A stretch of DNA of 21,049 nt. Origin: DASRHD01 sp035499715 (GTDB lineage: Bacteria > Verrucomicrobiota > Verrucomicrobiia > Opitutales > Opitutaceae). The position numbers and the translations under genes were made by a program. The stretch lies in contig DATJYF010000305.1 of assembly GCA_035499715.1 (NCBI GenBank), positions 1 through 21,049 on the forward strand. The letters run 5' to 3'. Shown piece after piece: positions 7,518-13,998 of the stretch. Position 1 is the first letter of the stretch. Each line of letters starts with the position of its first letter. The notes beneath the pieces are model-generated. The model ran no database searches. It saw nothing but the letters and a program-made list of their open reading frames with translations, and was not told the origin of the DNA.

Positions 7518-8417
7518 GGCCGGCTCGACGTGCACCGAGACGTCGCTGATGGCCAGCGGCGCGCGAAGCAGGGCGTCCTTCACGTCGTGGGCGATTTCAT
7601 GGCCGCGGCGCACGGTCAGCCCGCCGTCCACCTCGATCTGGATGTCGACGATCAGATTCAGGCCGCTGCGCCGCACGCGGCATTTATCGAGCCCGCGCAC
7701 CCCCGGGACGCGCAGCGCCACCGCGCGGATTTCTTTTTCCAGCGCCGGCGGTGCGGCGATGTCCATCGCCTCGTCGAGGGCGCGCCGGAAAACCTGCGCG
7801 CCGTTGAAGACAATGATGCCGCAGGCGACCAACGCCGCCCAGCCGTCGGCCGCCGCCCAGCGCGGCCCGCCGATCACCGCGATCGAGATGCCGACGAACG
7901 CCGCCGCGCTGGTCAGCGCATCCGCGCCCTGATGCCGCGCCTCCGCGCCCAGCGCCGTGCTGCCCGCCGCCCGGCCTGCCGCTTCCATCCGGCGGGAAAA
8001 CCACAGCTTCACCGCCACGACCACGGCGAGCAGCGGCAGCGTCGCCCAGTGCGGCCCGGAGTGCGGCGTCATGATCTTGTACACCGCGCCCCAGCCGATC
8101 CAGGCGGCCGCGGCGAAAATGCCGAGCGCGACCGCCAGCGCCGCCAGCGTGTCGGCCTTGCCGTGGCCGTAGGGATGGTTGGCATCGGGCGGACGCGCCG
8201 CCCAGCGCAGGCCGGCCCAGGCCGTGGCCGAGGAAAAAATGTCCAGGACCGACTCCGCGCCGTCGGCGATCAGCACATAGGCGTGACCGAACACGCCGCC
8301 GGCGATCTTCACCGCCGCCAGCACGGCGTTGAGTCCGGCGCCGCGCAGCACCAGCCGCGCGCCGCCCGTGGCGCGGCGCTGCGTCTCGACGTGCGGATTG
8401 TCAGGTTGGGCCGGCAT
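7509..8417 (-). CDS. Cation diffusion facilitator (CDF) family divalent-metal exporter
   Basis: Inner-membrane metal/proton antiporter of 302 residues, exporting Zn, Fe, Mn, Co or a related ion from the cytosol. About six helices span roughly 22-215, then a cytoplasmic ferredoxin-like C-terminal domain (about 216-302). The TM2 hallmark is ADGAESVLDIFSS, followed by RPPDANHPYGHGKADT (75-90), the family signature. TM5 has H162-x3-D166 in RHQGADALTS. The transport site is thus E55, D59, H162 and D166. The first ligand position, Asp in E. coli YiiP and often His in zinc-selective members, is Glu here, so metal choice cannot be assumed to be zinc. No SD precedes the ATG at 8417. It is divergent from the ACT gene and near a second putative metal module (9007-11988). 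The family is firm; the ion is unknown. Confidence 0.9.
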   Translation of the reverse strand: MPAQPDNPHVETQRRATGGARLVLRGAGLNAVLAAVKIAGGVFGHAYVLIADGAESVLDIFSSATAWAGLRWAARPPDANHPYGHGKADTLAALAVALGIFAAAAWIGWGAVYKIMTPHSGPHWATLPLLAVVVAVKLWFSRRMEAAGRAAGSTALGAEARHQGADALTSAAAFVGISIAVIGGPRWAAADGWAALVACGIIVFNGAQVFRRALDEAMDIAAPPALEKEIRAVALRVPGVRGLDKCRVRRSGLNLIVDIQIEVDGGLTVRRGHEIAHDVKDALLRAPLAISDVSVHVEPASG

Positions 8418-8504
8418 GGGGGACGAGATTGGCGGACCCGCACGCCGACCTCAACGCACGAATCGCCGGCGCGAGCCGATGCGCCGCCCATCCTCCGTGC
8501 GCGG

Positions 8505-8533
8505 TTGACCTCGCCGCCCGCCCGCGCCACACT
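8505..8533 (+). promoter_or_regulatory. Candidate promoter of the tandem-ACT gene
   Basis: TTGACC (8505-8510) and CACACT (8528-8533) are separated by 17 bases. The predicted start of transcription would be only a few bases before the ATG at 8543, giving a nearly leaderless mRNA, which fits the absence of an SD. The -35 is good and the -10 is weak (3 of 6). Confidence 0.35.
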
Positions 8534-8542
8534 GCCCCGGCC

Positions 8543-9001
8543 ATGACCGCTCCGACCAGCAGCTCCCTCTCCGGCGATCCGGTGAAGCAGTTTTCCGTTT
8601 ACACCGAAAACCGCGTCGGCCGGCTCTTCGACCTCACCACGCTGTTCGCGACGCACAACGTCCACATCATGGCCATCACCACACTTGACACGACCGACAG
8701 CGCCATCGTCCGCCTCATCGTCGACGATCCCGACAAGGCCCGCGAGCTCATGGTCAACAACGATTTTCCCTACACCGAGTGCGACATGATCGCGGTCGAG
8801 ATCGCCGATGAAGCCGAGCTCAAGTCCGTGCTCTCCGTGCTCTTCGAGGTCGAGATCAACATCCACTATGTTTACAGCTTCATCAAGCGCCCCAACGGCA
8901 AGTCCGGCCTCGCCCTCAACATCGAGGATGCCGACATTGCGGCCCAGGCGCTGGCCCGACGCGGCATCAAGGTCCTGACCCAGCGCGACATCTCGCGCTG
9001 A
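8543..9001 (+). CDS. Tandem ACT-domain protein (regulatory, amino-acid binding)
   Basis: A 152-residue protein made of two consecutive ACT folds and little else. The first (about 13-78) begins VKQFSVYTENRVGRLFDLTT, where ENRVGRL is the usual ligand-loop pattern. The second (about 79-148) begins DMIAVEIADEAELKSVLSVL and ends GIKVLTQRDI. No catalytic domain is attached, so it probably senses an amino acid or controls a partner enzyme. Similar small proteins are sometimes labelled as acetolactate synthase small subunits, but nothing here proves that and no ilvB is in the window. The ATG at 8543 is chosen because the open extension back to 8429 encodes Ala/Arg/His-rich sequence with no ACT features and crosses the promoter. 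It converges on the DUF3299-like gene with 5 bases between stops. Confidence 0.85.
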   Translation: MTAPTSSSLSGDPVKQFSVYTENRVGRLFDLTTLFATHNVHIMAITTLDTTDSAIVRLIVDDPDKARELMVNNDFPYTECDMIAVEIADEAELKSVLSVLFEVEINIHYVYSFIKRPNGKSGLALNIEDADIAAQALARRGIKVLTQRDISR

Positions 9002-9018
9002 CGGCCTCACCGGCCGTC
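9000..9018. terminator. Hairpin over the stop codons of the ACT and DUF3299-like genes
   Basis: GACGGCC (9000-9006) pairs with GGCCGTC (9012-9018) around TCACC. The ACT stop (8999-9001) lies at the base of the left arm and the opposing stop (9007-9009) in the loop. There is no T-run. Probably a shared bidirectional 3' end for two convergent transcripts. Confidence 0.5.
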
Positions 9019-9603
9019 GTCGCCGACCTTCTTCTCGCCGTCGAGCGCGTAGATCGCGGTCATGTAGCCCTGCTCGAACATCGCGCCCACGTGCAGCGTG
9101 CCGCGGAACGAGACCGGCACGTCCATCGTCGGCGGCGCGCCCTGTGGCATTGTCACCACGATCCACTGGTTGACCGCCGGCACAAAACCGTAGCAGCACA
9201 TCTGCCGGTCGCGCATGAGCAGAAACTGCGTCATGACGCCGTTGTCCTCCTTCACCGGCAGGATGAAACCCGTGACGATGACTTTCTTGCCGTTCAATTT
9301 TTTGATGACGTCGGGAATCTGGCTCTCGCCCGTGTCCGGCGGCGCGCCCGGATTGTCGGCCGGGTCGCGGGTGATGAAAGGGAATGCGCCCAGCCGGTCG
9401 AAGCCCACCTTGAGATAGCCGTTCACCAACTCCGGCGGAGTGGTCGGCATCGGCGTCACGGGTGGAGCCGGCAACGGGATGATTGTAGGCGCCGTCGTGC
9501 CCGCCGCCGCGAGCGCGACGCCCGCGTCGTGTCCCGCGATGAAAATTGCGGCGGCCAGGGAAAAAACGCGGACGGCTTTCATGACAAAAAGTCGTTCCAA
9601 CAT
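9007..9603 (-). CDS. DUF3299-like exported protein, last gene of the ABC module
   Basis: Exported protein of 198 residues from the ATG at 9603. That start has one of the few plausible SDs in the window (GAAGGG, 5 nt upstream); ATG at 9582 is an alternative. Residues 1-33 form a signal peptide (hydrophobic RVFSLAAAIFIAG, then Ala-rich), followed by a Pro/Thr-rich linker (37-57). The mature domain has GFDRLGAFPF (67-76), IPDVIKKLNGKKVIVTGFILP (96-116), FLLMRDRQMCCYGFVPAVNQ (127-146) and a C-terminal strand region, the pattern I associate with DUF3299. The CC pair (136-137) could bind metal or form a disulfide. Such proteins commonly follow FtsX-type ABC genes, as here, 53 bases after the lipoprotein gene. 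The function is not established; a periplasmic accessory role in metal handling is inferred. Confidence 0.8.
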   Translation of the reverse strand: MLERLFVMKAVRVFSLAAAIFIAGHDAGVALAAAGTTAPTIIPLPAPPVTPMPTTPPELVNGYLKVGFDRLGAFPFITRDPADNPGAPPDTGESQIPDVIKKLNGKKVIVTGFILPVKEDNGVMTQFLLMRDRQMCCYGFVPAVNQWIVVTMPQGAPPTMDVPVSFRGTLHVGAMFEQGYMTAIYALDGEKKVGDDGR

Positions 9604-9656
9604 GCACACCCTTCTTGCGGCGTCAAATCCGCCGCAGCGGCCACCGTTCAGCCGAT

Positions 9657-10133
9657 TCACTCCGTCTCATTGCCCTTGGGAAAATTGAAATCGATGCCGG
9701 TGAAGACCGTGCCGTCGAGGGTCACGCTTTTGATCACGGCGTCGAACTCCTTCGCGGTCTTCAGCCAGTCGGCCTGCACGGCGAAAAGCGCCGTGTCGCC
9801 CACGGTTTCGCCCGTCGCGGAATTTGCCACCGGTTTGAAGACCAGTGTCCGCTCCGCGCCGCCGACTTTCGCCACGACCTCGAACGACGGCATGTCCGAG
9901 CGGACGAAGTCCTCCATCTCGTCGTCGAGAAGGTATGCGGAAAGCGTGCCCGCCGCCGGATCGAGCACGAACTCGATGTGATATTCGTCATCCCCGATCG
10001 CGACCGGCGTGCCGCCGTGCGGCGGCTGGTCCTTGTGGATCGACACGGCCTCCGGTTTCTTCGCGCAGCCACCGAGCACGAACATCGCGGCCACTATTAG
10101 GAAAAGCAGTCCTGTTTTTTTCATGGCCATCAT
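9657..10133 (-). CDS. Small lipoprotein of the ABC module, possible metal-binding
   Basis: A 158-residue lipoprotein. The signal peptide KKTGLLFLIVAAMFVLGGC places the lipobox cysteine at C23. The mature part holds DQPPHGGTPVAIGDDEYHIEF (35-55) followed by LDPAAGTLSAYLLDDEMEDFV. His/Gly motifs of this PHGG type, with repeated acidic residues, recur in periplasmic proteins tied to metal efflux or uptake. The ATG at 10133 overlaps the permease stop as ATGA, so translation is coupled; internal ATGs at 10130 and 10124 are alternatives. The neighbours are a FtsX-type permease upstream and the DUF3299-like gene downstream. It is best seen as the substrate-binding or scaffold lipoprotein of the same system. 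I recognise the pattern but not a named family; metal binding is inferred from motif and context. Confidence 0.78.
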   Translation of the reverse strand: MMAMKKTGLLFLIVAAMFVLGGCAKKPEAVSIHKDQPPHGGTPVAIGDDEYHIEFVLDPAAGTLSAYLLDDEMEDFVRSDMPSFEVVAKVGGAERTLVFKPVANSATGETVGDTALFAVQADWLKTAKEFDAVIKSVTLDGTVFTGIDFNFPKGNETE

Positions 10134-11335
10134 GAAACCGGCGCGAGTGTCTCGGCCACCGGCGTGCGATACGCCTTCACCGCCGGCACCACACCGCCGA
10201 GTGCGCAAAGCGCGATCATCCCCGCCGGGCAGAGCCAGAGCACGCGGCCGCCCGCGCCCACGTCGAGCACCACGCCCGTCTGCGCGCGGATCACGCCGGC
10301 CACGGCCGTGAACAATATGAAATAAACCGCGAAGCCCACGAGCGCGCCGAGCGCGCCGATGCAGGCCGACTCGCTGACCACCGCGCCGAAAATCGTCCGC
10401 CGTCGCGCGCCCAGCGCGCGCAGGATGGCGATGTCGCGCCGCCGTGCGCTCATCGAATTGTAGATGCTGGCGAGCACGCTGGCCGCGGCCACCAGTGCGA
10501 CCAGATACGCGACAAGCGCGAGCACGCGGTCGAACCAGCCGATTTTGTCGAACAGATCGGCGAGGATCGCCGCGACCGGCCAGGCGAAGGTCAGGCGGTT
10601 GCCCTGCCGGTTGTACATCATGTCGAGCAGGAAGCCTGCGGTCGGCGTGCGCAGTTGCACGAGCACGGCGCTCACCTGCGTGGCGTATTTCGGGTCGTGG
10701 CCGTTCATCGTCTGCAAGCCGTGCAGCGGAATCCAGACGACACGGTCGGCCGGCGTGTTCGTTGGCTTCAAGATGCCGACGACCGTGTAGAGATCGGTGT
10801 GCTGCTCGTTGGGATTGAAATTCAGGCCGTGGAAGGGATGAAACGTGTCGCCCACTTTCAGTCCGAGGCGCGCCGCGGCGAAACTGCCGGCCACGGCCTC
10901 CTTCGCGTCCGCCGAGAAAAGCCGGCCGCCGGGCTCGAGCTCGAATTTTTTTCCGGGCGCGATCTCGATGTCGGTGAACATCTCGGTCAGCGCGCCGACG
11001 AGCCGGTAGCCGCGCAGGTTGTCGCCCACGGCGATGGGCACGGCCGCCTTCACGAGCGGATGGTGTTTGATGTAGAGGTAGTCCGACTGATCAAGGTTGC
11101 CCGGCGAGGCCTCGAGATGGAAAATCGCGTTGAGCACGAGCTGGAGTTTCGAGCCGCGCGCGCCCAGCACCGCGTCGAAGCTGGTGCTCGTGCGCGTGAA
11201 AGCCTGCTGCGACTGCGTCTTCACCATCCACACGGTCATGAGCAGGCCGCTGGCAAGCGCGATGCTGCCGGCGGTCACGAGCGTGGAGAGCGCGTGCTGC
11301 CGCAACGACCGGTAGATGACGAGCGGCAGGATCAT
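10130..11335 (-). CDS. FtsX/MacB-type ABC transporter permease
   Basis: Permease of 401 residues with the standard layout of this superfamily: one N-terminal helix (about 17-38), a large periplasmic MacB-PCD-like domain (about 40-255) and a C-terminal FtsX domain with three helices (about 270-300, 320-348, 368-392). The cytoplasmic coupling segment SMSARRRDIAILRALGARR lies between the first two of these. Unlike LolCE or MacB, which act on lipoproteins or drugs, this subgroup has histidines in the periplasmic domain (FHPFHG, NEQHTDLY), and it is flanked by a lipoprotein and a DUF3299-like protein. Start and stop overlap their neighbours as ATGA on both sides (11332-11335 and 10130-10133), so ATPase, permease and lipoprotein form one coupled unit. 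Substrate unknown; a mechanotransmission role or metal-linked transport are both possible. Confidence 0.88.
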   Translation of the reverse strand: MILPLVIYRSLRQHALSTLVTAGSIALASGLLMTVWMVKTQSQQAFTRTSTSFDAVLGARGSKLQLVLNAIFHLEASPGNLDQSDYLYIKHHPLVKAAVPIAVGDNLRGYRLVGALTEMFTDIEIAPGKKFELEPGGRLFSADAKEAVAGSFAAARLGLKVGDTFHPFHGLNFNPNEQHTDLYTVVGILKPTNTPADRVVWIPLHGLQTMNGHDPKYATQVSAVLVQLRTPTAGFLLDMMYNRQGNRLTFAWPVAAILADLFDKIGWFDRVLALVAYLVALVAAASVLASIYNSMSARRRDIAILRALGARRRTIFGAVVSESACIGALGALVGFAVYFILFTAVAGVIRAQTGVVLDVGAGGRVLWLCPAGMIALCALGGVVPAVKAYRTPVAETLAPVS

Positions 11336-11988
11336 GGCGAGTTGATCTCGGTGAAATTCTGCACGTGTTCGAACTGCGCCAGTGTGGTTTCGTCGTGGCT
11401 CACGAGCAGCAGCGCGGCGCCGTTTTCGCGGCAGACCTCGCGGATGAGCGCGAGCGACTCGCCGGCGTGGCGGCGGTCGAGATTGCCGGTGGGCTCGTCG
11501 GCCAGGACGAGTTTGGGCCGGTTGGCCAGGGCGCGGGCCACGGCGACACGCTGCTGCTGGCCGGTGGAGAGCTGCCGCGGAAAATGATGCAGCCGATGGC
11601 CCAGCCCGACCCGCGCCAGCAGCTCGCGGGCGTGGGCGCGGTCGGCGCCCGGCCCGAAGCTCATGCCGAGCACGACGTTTTCGAGCACGGTGTAGCCCTG
11701 CAGCAGGTTGAAGGTCTGGAAAATGTAGCCGAGCTTCTCCGCGCGCAGCCGGTCGCGCCGCGGCTCGCCCGCCGCGGTCATGTCGGCGCCGTCGATTTCA
11801 ATCCGGCCCGCGTCCGCCGCGAGGATGCCGGCGATCAGGTTCAGAAAAGTGGTCTTGCCCGAGCCGCTTTCGCCGCGGAGCGCGCGCTGTTCGCCCGCCG
11901 CCAGGGCGAACGCCTTCACGTCCACCACCGCGGCGCGGCCGCCCTCGGGCGAGGCGAAGGATTTTTTCAAATCGGCGACGACCAGCAT
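11332..11988 (-). CDS. ABC transporter ATP-binding protein (LolD/MacB class)
   Basis: Cytoplasmic ATPase of 218 residues driving the adjacent permease. Walker A is GESGSGKT (39-46). The Q-loop lies in GYIFQTFNLLQGYTVLENV, typical of the LolD/MacB/FtsE group. The signature is LSTGQQQRVAVARAL (canonical LSGGQ with Thr in place of the first Gly), followed by Walker B LVLADEPTGNLD and the H-loop in LLVSHD. ATG at 11988 starts the domain exactly; an open extension back to 12348 is antisense-like sequence lying over the sensor-kinase gene and is rejected. The stop overlaps the permease start (ATGA). The gene starts the three-gene coupled unit, 68 bases downstream of the sensor-kinase stop, with a candidate promoter and palindrome in that gap. 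Confidence 0.92.
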   Translation of the reverse strand: MLVVADLKKSFASPEGGRAAVVDVKAFALAAGEQRALRGESGSGKTTFLNLIAGILAADAGRIEIDGADMTAAGEPRRDRLRAEKLGYIFQTFNLLQGYTVLENVVLGMSFGPGADRAHARELLARVGLGHRLHHFPRQLSTGQQQRVAVARALANRPKLVLADEPTGNLDRRHAGESLALIREVCRENGAALLLVSHDETTLAQFEHVQNFTEINSP

Positions 11989-11995
11989 GGCGGAC

Positions 11996-12025
11996 AAATT
12001 AGGCGTGAAATCACGTCTTGGCCAA
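11996..12025 (-). promoter_or_regulatory. Candidate promoter with operator-like palindrome upstream of the ABC module
   Basis: Read leftward, TTGGCC (12020-12025) and TAATTT (11996-12001) are 18 bases apart. The spacer contains the palindrome CGTGAAATCACG (12004-12015: 5-bp arms, 2-bp centre), well placed for a repressor. Predicted transcription would begin at or next to the ATG at 11988, so the mRNA may be leaderless. The palindrome is seen; the regulator and promoter activity are inferred. Confidence 0.4.
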
Positions 12026-12056
12026 CCGTTTCCGGCAGGATTCGCCGCCGCGCCCC

Positions 12057-13796
12057 TCAGGCGCTTTCGCGCGACTCGATGGCCGGCGCCGGCAGCGGCT
12101 GGAAGAGCGCGGCCGCCGGCAGGACCACGACGAAGGTCGCACCCTGCCCCGGCTCGCTCTCGCACCAGGCGCGGCCGTTCATGGCCGTGACGAGCTGCCG
12201 CACGATGGAAAGGCCGAGGCCGGTGGAACTCTCGCCCGCCGTCGGCTTGGCGCTGCCGCGCACGTACTTCGCAAAAATCCGCTCCTGCTCGTCCGGCCGC
12301 ACGCCCGGACCCTGGTCGCGCACCTCGAAGCGGACCCGGCCGTTCCATTCGCGCAGCCGGAGCCAGATGGTGCGGTCCGGCGGGGAGAACTTCATCGCGT
12401 TGGAAACCAGGTTTTCGATGATCTGCCGCAACGCGTGCGGATCGGCCAGCGCCGGCGGCGTGGCTTCCAGGCCCGAGGTGTCAAAACGGATTTTTTTGCG
12501 CTCGGCCGAAGGCGCGAGCGCGTCGAGGACATCGTGCAAAATGGCGCTGCCGCTGACCGCGCTCAAGGCGAGTTTCCGCCCGCCGGCCTCGAGCATCTGG
12601 CTGTCGAGCAGGTCGCTCATGAGCTGCATCATCTGCTCGACGTGGGTGCGTATCCGCTCCACCGCTACCTCCGGCTTGATTCCGCCCTGCTGCGCGAGAT
12701 CGAAGCTGAGCAAAATCGCCGTGAGGGGATTGCGCAGGTCGTGCGCCGCCATGCGCAAAAGCTCGCCCTTTTCCTCGTTGAGCCGGGCGAGACGGTCATG
12801 CGAATCCTCCAGCGCCTGCTGCAGGCGCAGGCGCTGCGCCAGCTCGTAGGCGAGACGGCGCGAGCGGGCGATGACGAGCACGACGGCGAACACGCCGCAG
12901 ACCGCGAGACTGAGGACAATCTTCCACACCAGGTCCCAGCGGACAACGCCGGCGTAGTCGATGCGGATCCAGCGGTTGTTGATCGCCTGCAGATCGGACG
13001 GCGTCAGCGAGGCGACGCCTTTCTCGAGAATGCCGACGAGTTCGGGCCAGTCGGGCCGGACGGCGAAGCGCAAGTCAAACGTTCGCGGCATCATGCCGGC
13101 GATTTTGAGGTTGGTCAGGCCGCGCGTCTTGATGATGAAGCTGGCGTTGGCGAGATTGGTCACCACCGCCTCGGCCCGGCCGCCGGCCACCAGTTCCATG
13201 GCCTCGTCCACCGTGTCGGTGAGCGTGAGCTGCACGCCGGGATACTCGCGCTGCAAATCGAGCGTCGGGGCATAATCCCGAGGCGCGGCGACTTTCCGGC
13301 CACTGAGATCCTGGGCCGACCAGAGAAACGGCCCGTCGGTGCGCGTGATGATGACCACGGGAAACGACAGGTAGGGCGCGGTGAAACGAAAAAACGGCGC
13401 CCGCTCCGGCGTGCTCGCCGTGCCGCCGAGCACGTCCACGTCGCGTGCCAGCGCCTTCGTGTACAGGTCGCTCCAGGTCGAGGCCGTGACCAGTTCGAAA
13501 TGAACGCCCAGCCGTTGGGAAATCAGTGCGAGCACGTCGGCGTCGATGCCGCTGATCTCGCCGTTGGACCCGAGGTAGCTGAACGGCGGCCAGGACGGAT
13601 CGAAGCCCAAGCGGATATGCGGGTGCGCGGCCAGCCAGGTCTGTTCGGCCGGGGTGAGAGTGAGGCCATTCCCGTCCCCATTTTCCGCCCCCGCGGCGGC
13701 AGCCTCTAGGGAAAAAATCCCGGCCAGCAGAAATGTCACACACCAAGAGGTGCGAAACACTGTGCAAAGGGTTGGCAAAGTGCGTCCGGGCGACAC
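12057..13796 (-). CDS. Orphan hybrid sensor histidine kinase with periplasmic solute-binding (SBP_bac_3) domain
   Basis: A 579-residue sensor kinase. Residues 1-38 look like a signal peptide. Residues about 47-280 form a type-3 periplasmic binding domain starting LTPAEQTWLAAHPHIRLGFD, with WPPFSYLGSNGEISGIDADVL: the layout of amino-acid-binding proteins and EvgS-type sensors. One helix follows (about 291-313, VLSLAVCGVFAVVLVIARS), then a coiled linker, HisKA with H352 in AAHDLRNPLTA, and HATPase_c with ENLVSNAMKFS, VRDQGPGV and STGLGLSIVRQL. It should bind a small solute in the periplasm and autophosphorylate. No response regulator adjoins it, so the partner is elsewhere. The ABC module lies 68 bases downstream in the same direction, and co-transcription is possible. 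The start at 13796 has no SD, so the exact N-terminus is uncertain. Confidence 0.9.
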   Translation of the reverse strand: MSPGRTLPTLCTVFRTSWCVTFLLAGIFSLEAAAAGAENGDGNGLTLTPAEQTWLAAHPHIRLGFDPSWPPFSYLGSNGEISGIDADVLALISQRLGVHFELVTASTWSDLYTKALARDVDVLGGTASTPERAPFFRFTAPYLSFPVVIITRTDGPFLWSAQDLSGRKVAAPRDYAPTLDLQREYPGVQLTLTDTVDEAMELVAGGRAEAVVTNLANASFIIKTRGLTNLKIAGMMPRTFDLRFAVRPDWPELVGILEKGVASLTPSDLQAINNRWIRIDYAGVVRWDLVWKIVLSLAVCGVFAVVLVIARSRRLAYELAQRLRLQQALEDSHDRLARLNEEKGELLRMAAHDLRNPLTAILLSFDLAQQGGIKPEVAVERIRTHVEQMMQLMSDLLDSQMLEAGGRKLALSAVSGSAILHDVLDALAPSAERKKIRFDTSGLEATPPALADPHALRQIIENLVSNAMKFSPPDRTIWLRLREWNGRVRFEVRDQGPGVRPDEQERIFAKYVRGSAKPTAGESSTGLGLSIVRQLVTAMNGRAWCESEPGQGATFVVVLPAAALFQPLPAPAIESRESA

Positions 13797-13952
13797 GTCC
13801 GGACGCTAACAGGCGCCCTTCCTCCAGCAAGCCTGATACCGTCCCGCGCTGGGTGTTTCCCCCTATCGCGGACGCGGATTTTTCATCAATTCAACTTCCG
13901 CCGCCTTCCGGCCTGATTTTTCCGGTGTATTCAAATTCCACCGTCGCCGCTT

Positions 13953-13984
13953 CCGGCAAAAATTTTGCAGAAAATTTCCGCCGG
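13953..13984 (-). other. Near-perfect 14-bp hairpin downstream of the triple-repeat gene
   Basis: Read leftward, a 14-bp stem (two G-U pairs) closes a CTGC loop. The outer part is CCGGCGG against TTGCCGG and the inner part AAATTTT against AAAATTT. On the + strand the two G-U pairs become A-C mismatches, so the structure fits leftward RNA. It lies 15 bases after the stop of the gene ending at 13999, in the 202-base gap before the sensor-kinase start. No T-run follows, so it may protect an mRNA 3' end or regulate the kinase transcript. The rest of the gap shows nothing clear. Confidence 0.6.
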
Positions 13985-13998
13985 CACCGGGATAATTT

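Noticed and set aside
8543..9001. IlvN (acetolactate synthase small subunit) call for the tandem-ACT protein
   Set aside because: It lacks the typical ACT plus IlvN C-terminal domain arrangement and has no ilvB neighbour; two ACT folds fit better.
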